This document shows positions 43,501 through 52,500 of a stretch of 64,000 nucleotides of DNA, piece after piece. Position 1 is the first letter of the stretch. Each line of letters opens with the position of its first letter. The notes below the pieces were generated by a model. That model searched no databases, was not told the DNA's origin, and saw only the letters and a list, made by a program, of their open reading frames with translations. The translations under genes and the position numbers were made by a program. Source of the DNA: Achatina immaculata (Eukaryota > Mollusca > Gastropoda > Stylommatophora > Achatinidae); assembly GCA_009760885.1 (NCBI GenBank), contig CM019719.1:38218584-38282583 (forward strand), read 5' to 3'.

Positions 43501-46500
43501 AAAGAAATGAGTCATAGTTAAACCCACCTTCATCTCAAAATGAATCAATCATTCATGGATTTAAGTGCACTAATTTTTTTTCCTTTGTTTTCTTTTTTGT
43601 CAAAGAAGGATGAAGGTGCTAGTGCTTCATTCTTTTTTCTTCTGCAACTCCAAATAAAAGACCGCATGGATAATATCATTACAGGGCAATAAACACCACA
43701 AGCAAAGCAGGTTTCATTTTTCACTTGTAGACACGCAGAATTTCTAAACTATACAAGTTGTAAACCACCACAGAACTGATGTCATCAGTCTCTGTACACT
43801 GAAGAAAATACTAAGAATAATGAGATCTCACCATCCATGCTTTTGACTAGACCACTATAATGATTATCCTAATTAACTACTTACTACTCTACTGCTGTTA
43901 TATCAGTACCTGAGAACATGGGAACAATTAACTGTTGCAAGTAAGTGACCAAAGAGAAGTTAAAGAGGTTGACTTACTCATTTCAAAATAAGAATCATTA
44001 ATTCAGATGTTGTCAGTATTTTAAAAGGTCAACAAAGTAAAAAGCAGAAACAATAACAGAAATGAATTATAAACTTTCTGAACAGATCCTTGACACAAAC
44101 AACGGAATTAAAATCATTTAATAATGTCATTCAGTAGCGGTCTATCCAAAATCCTACATGATTCTAATAGAAGAATAAAATCATTAAATATGAAAAAGTT
44201 GGAGAATAACATCCAAAAAAAATTATTTTTTTCCTTGAAATCACCAGGAAGATTCTATTCTTAAATTCCCCATTCCCCCCCACCCCCAAAAAAAAAAAAA
44301 GACAGACACACAGGATGATACATTCTGTCCCTAAATCCCCCACAACAGAAGAACAGGATGATACATTCTGTTCCTAAACCTCTGACAAAAGAAAAACAGG
44401 ATGATAAATTTTGTCCTTAACCCCCCCCCCCCCACCCCCACCCCACACACAACAGAAAAACATGATGAACATTTTGTTTTCAAATCTCCCATACTAAAGA
44501 ATCACAATGATACTGTAACTGTAACTGTAAAAAAGGGGTCTACCTCTGTTGCTGGTTCTGGGGAGCGGCTTCATTACAATCGTGCCATGCCCATACATGT
44601 TTGGCCTTTGACAACAGGACTTCCTTCAGTGTTTTTAGGGAGAAGATAACAATGTTGTGTTGACTGTGTGATGGCCGTGATCTCCCATTTAGTTGGGATT
44701 TGCAACCACTGCCCTTGGATACAGGTAATGCATCGAGTCGTATGTGATAGGTACTTTGGAGGAAGTTGCTCTGCATTTGTTCACTGAGGTGTTGCTTGAT
44801 GGATCTGTATAGGTCCAATTTGTCCATTCTGATGAGGCCCACTGGTTTGGCCTTTGCTGCTAGCTGGTCAGCTTTGTTGTTTCTGTCAACTCCAACATGG
44901 TCTTGACAGTACATCCATGTTATATTTTTGATGTAGGATTATTATTTCTTGTCATTCACTTTTAATGGGGTTTTTTTTGTTCCACTTTCCTTACTAGATT
45001 TTGAGAGCGGTGATAACAGTGATGCTGTCCGTTTTCTGTGTCACTACCCATTTTAATGCTTGTGTGATGGCCTCCGTTTCCATCCACGCCATACGTGAGC
45101 AGGTGTTTGTATAAGCCCCAGCCATAAGTTTCAGTGATTTACCTCCTGGGTATGCTGCAAAACTCCAACAACTTCCCCTGCTCACTGATCCATCTGTATA
45201 AGTGATTATGTCCTCAGGAGTTGTATGTTTGTTAATAAGTTCATTTATTTCCTCTTGTGTTTTCCCTTCTGCCCATTTCTGACATGGCAAGATGATAAAT
45301 TTTGTCCTTAAATTTCCCCACAGCAGAGAAAATCAAAAAGATGCACAAATGACAGAATGATGGTAAAACAATGAGAAATTTTTTTTTTTTTTAATACAGA
45401 AAGAGCTGAAAAACTTTTCAAGAAATTAAAATAAAAGTTTCCAAAACACAGGATAAAAGTGATTTACTGAAAGAACATAAGACTGAATGTGTGATTTTAT
45501 TTTCTTGATCACAGTGACATACAGAGGATGGAACTGAAAACCTACCTATACTTATATTCCTGGCAAAATTCAGAAGATCAGTTGTATGCAGTTGCTTCAG
45601 CAAATCATCTACAGCTTTGTAAGAGGATTCTGTAAAATGAAGAGCAAACACTTCAATGTTTTATGAGCACATGGATAATGCATTCTGCATAAAGCAAGCC
45701 AAGTATTCCTGCAAAGACAAAGAGTTGATTTAAAACATCGTAAAAAGTACAGTAATTTTCTGTACAATGATGAGTTTCATAACTTCATGAGAAACTGCAC
45801 AAATGGATGCATGGCCTGTGAAAAAAAGTTTGAGATTTTTACTGATAAGACAGAGACATGTCTTAGATTTGTCTGAGATTTATGAATAAAAGTTTTTTTT
45901 TTTTTTTTTTGCTGCTCTGTAACACAAATAAAAAATGTTTTCTACATACTTTACACTATTATCTCTACAGTTAAAACAGTGTTTGAATGACAGGTGTACA
46001 AGTAATATATCTACCACAAGCAAGTCTCTTCAACACTGCCTCAGACTGCACTTGAGAAATAATGACTCCAAGATGCTGCTACCAGCTTCACTTGTTCCAG
46101 GCAAAGCTTGTTGCCCAGACACACATAACTGTACCATCACATAAATTCTCTACATTTTATATGTTTAATCCTCCCAGCTTTGCTCAAATAAAGATCAATC
46201 AATCAATCAATCAATCAATCAAGGTCCCTGCTGACAGGCATAGGATATCATGTCCTTCCATAACCCTTGATACCTTGTACATCTCAACAGGCTTGTCACT
46301 GTGTATTTCCCATGCCAGGATGCCAAACCATTAAGCACCTTTTCTCTCTGTCTACCTCTGTCTCTTCTACCTTCTATCTTCCCTATCACCAGTATGCTCT
46401 AGCTTGCCTCTCCCCCAAACATGCCCAAATTTAGATTCTTGTTTTTTTATATCCATTATAATTTTCCTTGTTTCATGTGCATCTTTCAGAACGTTCTCAT

Positions 46501-49500
46501 TCAATGTTCTTGCTGTCCATGGTATCTTCAGCATTCTTCTTAAGAACCATGTTTCAGCCGATTCCAGCCTTTTTTATTCCCTACTAACAATTATTCCAAC
46601 AAGATGTTTTATCATTTATTCTGCTTATGTTTCTGAGATATCCAGTTTATTGTTCATATCATCATCATCATCAGGTGCCGTGCTGACTGGCGTTGGCTAA
46701 TATGCTTCTCCAGAGTACACTATCCTTTATGCAGCCCATCAGCTCAGTTGCTGATCTCCTCTCACACCATCCCGTCAGACTGTCCAGTATCATTTCTCTT
46801 GGTCCTCCTCTTGATCTTCTTACTTCTATTTTTCCTGTTATAATATTTTCAATGCCCCCTCTTCTCATTGCATGTCCTATGAAAGTAGTGTCTCTCTTAT
46901 TTTTTTGCATTCTTCATTAGTTATCTTTGCAACATTCTTCTAATAAACCACATTTCTGCTGCTTCCAATGATTTTTGTGCAGACCTGCCTATAGTCCATG
47001 ATTCACTTCTATATAACAAGATAGGTTCAATATAGCATTTTAGGACTCATTTTCTAACATTCATTGGTAAGGATGTGTTGGATAATATGTTTCTCTTTCT
47101 CTGAAATGCAGTCTTTGCTTGGCCTATTCTGTTCCTATTTTCTGTTGTGCATTTCCCATCTGAAGTTATTACTGCTCCAAGGTATCTGAATTTTTGCACC
47201 TGCTTTAGAATAGTTCCATTTAATTTTATACTGCATATTGGTGGATTCTGTTTCTTAGATATAACCAGTCTCTGTCTTTTTTATGTTTAAAGTAAGGCCT
47301 TTCTGTTCACTTCCTTCAGCAACTTTATCCAAGAGATTTTGCAGGTCTTGTTGGCTCTCAGCTACTGTGTCGTCAGCTTACCGAAGGTTGTTAATATTGT
47401 ATCCTCCAATTTTTACACCTGGTTCTGTGATGATCATTTTTAGAATATTCTCACTGTACAGAGAAAAAAAGGTTTGGAGATAGTACACATCCTGTCACAC
47501 CCCTTGTTTTATAGGTTGATATTTTCCAGTTCTATTTTCAATTCAAATTGCTGCTTCTTGCTGCCAGTATAGATGTTTTACAACCCTCAGGTCTTTGCCA
47601 TCTATACTGATGTCTTCAAGCATTTTAATAATTTCATTATGTTTCACCTTATTGTTCATACACAGTTTTAATTGGTATTTTTCATGGTTTTGTTCATATA
47701 AAGTTCACTTGTCAAAAAATAATGCAAACTTTCTGCTGTGACATTAGGTAAGGTAAAATCTCCATTTCCATGCCATTAAAGCATACCAGTGATTTGATGC
47801 TAGATCCGCATTTTCTAAGACCTTCAGTACATGAAAGTGTGATGTGGTCAGTAACATGTCTGGCCGCACTGCCTTCCTAGATTTCTCTGGTACCTATTTT
47901 TAGAGGCTGGGTGTATCCCGAGATCTTTTTTGGTGTGGTGGTACCAGAAAAAATTCTTACTAAGGGGACTTCAACCTGGTACCACTGGATTAGTAGACTG
48001 AGCACCTAACCACTCAGCCAACCAGGCTGCCGCTATGACAATATTAGGTAAAATATTAGTGGTTCACCACTGTCCTCCATGGGATGTTTTAAGAGTACAA
48101 ACAAACAAAAATTGACTGTGGATGTGAATGAAGGATGAAATTAGATTTACATTTCAAATGATAGTGTTCTTAGATTTACATTTCAGCTGATATTATTCTT
48201 AGATTTACATTTCAGCTGATATTATTCTTAGATTTACATTTCAGCTGATATTATTCTTAGGTTTACATTTCAGCTGATATTATCAGTGCCTCTGGTATTA
48301 CAACTTTCAAAAATTAAACCAGAAAAAATCTCTCAAATTATATTCCACTAAAAAAAAAACAAAATCAGAATTTAAATTTCCTTTCTGAGTACTACCATCC
48401 AGAAAAATACACAAAATACAGACTGGAAAAGGAAAATAAAAATTGTGAATAAAGATAATACAGAAAGGATCACACAATAAATTGGTAGCTTGTGCCTATG
48501 TGAAAAATAAGTGAAAATGATGATGAAGGTGAGTACTAAAGTCTTTATAAATTTGTTACTTGAAAACTACTGAAAGTGTACAAAATTTTGCAAATTAATG
48601 AATGACTGAAAAAAAAAAAAAATTAAAGGAGGACATCTATCACTCTTCAAAAAATAAAACAACTAAAGAAGCTGTGGAGAGAAACAGACAGAACTACAAA
48701 AATAAGATTTTTAAGGGTATGCATCTTTCCCATCACAATGTATGCTTGTGAGACCTGGACACTTAATAAAACAGCTGAGAAACATAAAAAATGTCTTTGG
48801 ATGTAAATGCTACAAAAGAGTCCTTTAAATATCACAGATACAAAAAAGAACAAATATATCCATACTACAAGAACTTAATATTGGCTAGTAAGGAAGATTG
48901 ATCAGAGAAAACTTAAATATTTTGGACATATCAAACATCACGAGAATTTAGAGAAGACCGTCTTGGAAGGATACATAATTTGGAAAAAAAAAGAGAGGAA
49001 GACAAAGCCAATGATGGCTGCAAGACATTGTTGATGATCTGTGAATGGATGCATCAGAAGCAAGGCATCTTGCATACATCCAAGAGGCCTACAGGAGACC
49101 TCTTAGGGAGGCAAAGTTCTGCAAGGGACATGCAACTGGCTGACTGAAGGAAAAAAAAAAGTATAAATATTTTTCAAGAACAAAAAAATAAACCTAAAAG
49201 CACATCTGGTACCCCCACCCCCCAAAAATCTTGCACACATTCAACATTGTTCAATTGCACACTCTTTCTAGATATTTCACCATTTTTCTTTTGGTCATCA
49301 GTCTCATCACCCCTCATTTCCCCAATAAATAAAGAGTCTCACCTTCAACTTTGTTCAGGATTTTCTGGCTTGTGTCATTATACTGTGCTTTTACATAATC
49401 TGAATAACCCTAGGAAGAATAGTAGTATAATCACTGTAATTTCTAGAACTATAGAAATATTGTCTTATTTACAGTGATGAAGAATACTATACATGGCACA

Positions 49501-52500
49501 TAGACTAAAAAAAAAATGTTTTTTAATGAAGCATTATATATCTCATTCTCATATGACACTGAAAATCTATTATGGTGGTTACATGTTCACATTTAACTCT
49601 TCCCGTGCCATAGTCGCTATAGCGAGGATTTCTGATTACTGAGTTGCGTGCCATAGTCGTTATAGTGACAATTCATTTGTTTCAATAAAACCAACCGGTG
49701 TAACATTTAGATTGTACATATTTCGTTCGCGTTTCTGGTGACACTTTTCAAAATGATGGAAGAGTCCTTAGTTATAAGCGATGACAAGCGAGAAAAAGGA
49801 AGAGAAACATCGAAATTTTTCAATTTTTGACGATGTAGAAAGGGGTATGGACATGGTCTGCGACCACCCCACTGCTCTTGAATGTATCCTAAGTAGATTT
49901 AGACATATCAGATGACTGGAGAAATAGTTAGTAGGTTATTTCAGGCATTAATTTAGCGAGAATGCAACATAGAATCACAATACGAGATCGACAAGTAGAT
50001 CTAGACATCTCAGATGGTAAGTAGTGCATATCTAGACCTAGCCGATGGTGAGCTGGGCACAATCATTGTCTAAAAACACCACATTACTTCTTTTTTCCTA
50101 AAAAACTCTGCATTTATGAAATTTTCATACATTTAGTTATACTTTGAAACATAATAAGTACACGGAAGTACATGTAAATACTGTTTTCCATTCTATTTTA
50201 CAACTATACAGATCAGGACCCGCGCTTTTTGCGTGGCACGAACGGGAATGTCCGCGTTTTTTTCTTGGGCACGGGAAGAGTTAAATGTTCATATTTTAAT
50301 GGATGAGTGATAATTTCAGCTAACTTTGAAGGTCAGTGGGTCAAGTAATGATAATAACAATGACTGCTTTAGTGCACACCTGATAATGACATTTCTTTTT
50401 TTCACAAACTCTTATCTAACTTAACAACCATACCCCTAATGTAATTATTTTCATACTATTTTGTTCATCTCTGTAAATATCTCAACCACATGATTCTTTA
50501 AAAAAAAAAAAAAAAGTGACAAAACAAAAAAAGGGTACTGGCACAAAAGGCAAAAGAAACTAACATCAACAGCTGTATTAGCAAATGTCTTTAGTTGCTG
50601 TAAACCGTGCTTGATGTTACTGATGGTCCCCTCATCATTGTTGTTCTGTAAATGCTTGTAGATAAGACTGTCACAGATAAAAGCACACACAACCCCAGCT
50701 CTGAAACGTTAGTATGTTCATGTATTATTAATTATTCAAACAAATGTATTATTAATTATTCAAACAAAGAAACAAAATCCAAATACATTATTTAATCTAT
50801 CAACATCCATCAACAAAATGCATGCTTATTTTATGCTCAGTAAATATCTGTCACTTCATCCACACAACATATTCACAACCAAACCCACACATCTTCTTAT
50901 ATGCTGATATCCCCATTCTGACGACTAACTTCTGTATACGCGGGTAAATCCTTCCCACACCCTCTATGTATTCTAGCAATCTCCAATTCAAAGAAATCAT
51001 AAAATCTCATGGTGTGGCAATCCAAAAACCCTCTTAACATGCTGGCAATTTTACTCTTGTCACCTTCTTTGGCATACATCTTCCTATCATGCTGGTAAAT
51101 CCTTTTCTTGATTCTATAAACTAGAAGATATCCAAAAATAAAACCATACAATCAACCACAACTTTATTTGTTTTTTCAACTAAACCAAATCAACTTTTTT
51201 CCACACTGTTCAATTTTTATTCACATTTACACAAATCTTTTATATTAATTATTAGTAAAAAATAAAATCTATTTCTAATGGTTTGTACATGTATACATTT
51301 GCAAATCTGAAGAGTATTACTGAATTATAGTAATAAATATGTCATTATACATATATATCATTCATTCATTCATTTGCATGTCCCTTGCAGAACTTTGCCT
51401 CCCAAACAGCACTCCTGTAGGCCTCTCGGTTGTGAGCAAGATGGCCTGCTGCTGTTGCATCCATTTGCAGATCGTCAATGATGTCTTGCAGCCATCTTCG
51501 TTTTGGTCTTCCTCTTTTTCTTTTTCCCTTTATGTATCCTTCCAATACGGTCTTCTCTAAATTATAATGACGTTTAATGTGTCCAAAATATTTAAGTTTT
51601 CTCTCTTTAATCCTCTTTACTAGCCAGCCTTCTTCAATATTAAGCTCTTGTAGTATAGATATATTTGTTCTTTTTTGGTCCACGATATTTGGAGAACTCT
51701 TCTGTAGCATTTACATTCAAAGGCATTTATGTGTTTCTCAGCTGTTTTGTTAAGTGTCCAGGCCTCACAGGCATATGTTGCGATGGGAAAGATGCATGCC
51801 CTTAAAAATCTTATTTTTGTGAACAGATTCTTTATTTGTTTTACTTTCTGAAGAGCAATATATATATATATAAGCCATAGACTTCATAATGAAAAATGCA
51901 CAGGTAAAATGGGCACTGATTGGGTACGTGAGACCCAACTGGAAGATCTTGATTTTGCAGATGACATAACTCTTATCAGCGACAATGTGAAATCAATGCA
52001 AGAAAAAACAGATAACCTGACTTCAATGGCTAGTAAAATAGGACTTGAAATTAAGAAGGAAAAAAAACAAAAATAATGAAACTTCTCATTAACCATAAAG
52101 GAAAAATATGCATAAAAGGAACAGCTGTTGGAGAAGTAAACCAGTTTGCATATCTCAGCAGCTACATAAACCAGGATGATGACACCAAAAACGAATTTAG
52201 AATTCAAACTGCAAAAGCAGCATTGACTTTCAAGAATCTTGAGAACATATGACAATCAAAAGTTATAAGCACAAAAACTAAGTTAAGATTATTCAATTAA
52301 ATTGTAATATCCACCCTCATTTATGCATATGAAAGCTAGAAAACAACTAAAGAAATAGACAACAAATTAGACTCTTCTGAAAACAAATGCCTCAGGAAAG
52401 TACTCTGTATAAAGTGGAATGAATTCAAGAATAACGCAGAGATAAAACAGATGAGCAAACAACAACCTGTCTCATTGGAGATCAGAAAAAGAAGATGGGC

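Larger units (their letters stand above)
43252..45545 (-). other. prominin intron 5
   Basis: Contains a minisatellite at about 44300-44520 and an RNase H-bearing LINE remnant inserted in it (44510-45290). 43252-44290 shows nothing recognisable. Confidence 0.75.
45630..49342 (-). other. prominin intron 4
   Basis: Contains an AATC-tailed repeat (about 45960-46222), a LINE remnant (46659-47648), a tRNA-derived SINE (47752-48042), a 28-29-bp tandem repeat (48168-48292) and a family 3 LINE (48611-49140). Confidence 0.75.

Noticed and set aside
47960..48034. Functional tRNA gene on the minus strand
   Set aside because: Box A is intact, but box B is mutated, the cloverleaf stems do not close convincingly, and a SINE body, tail and target duplication are attached.
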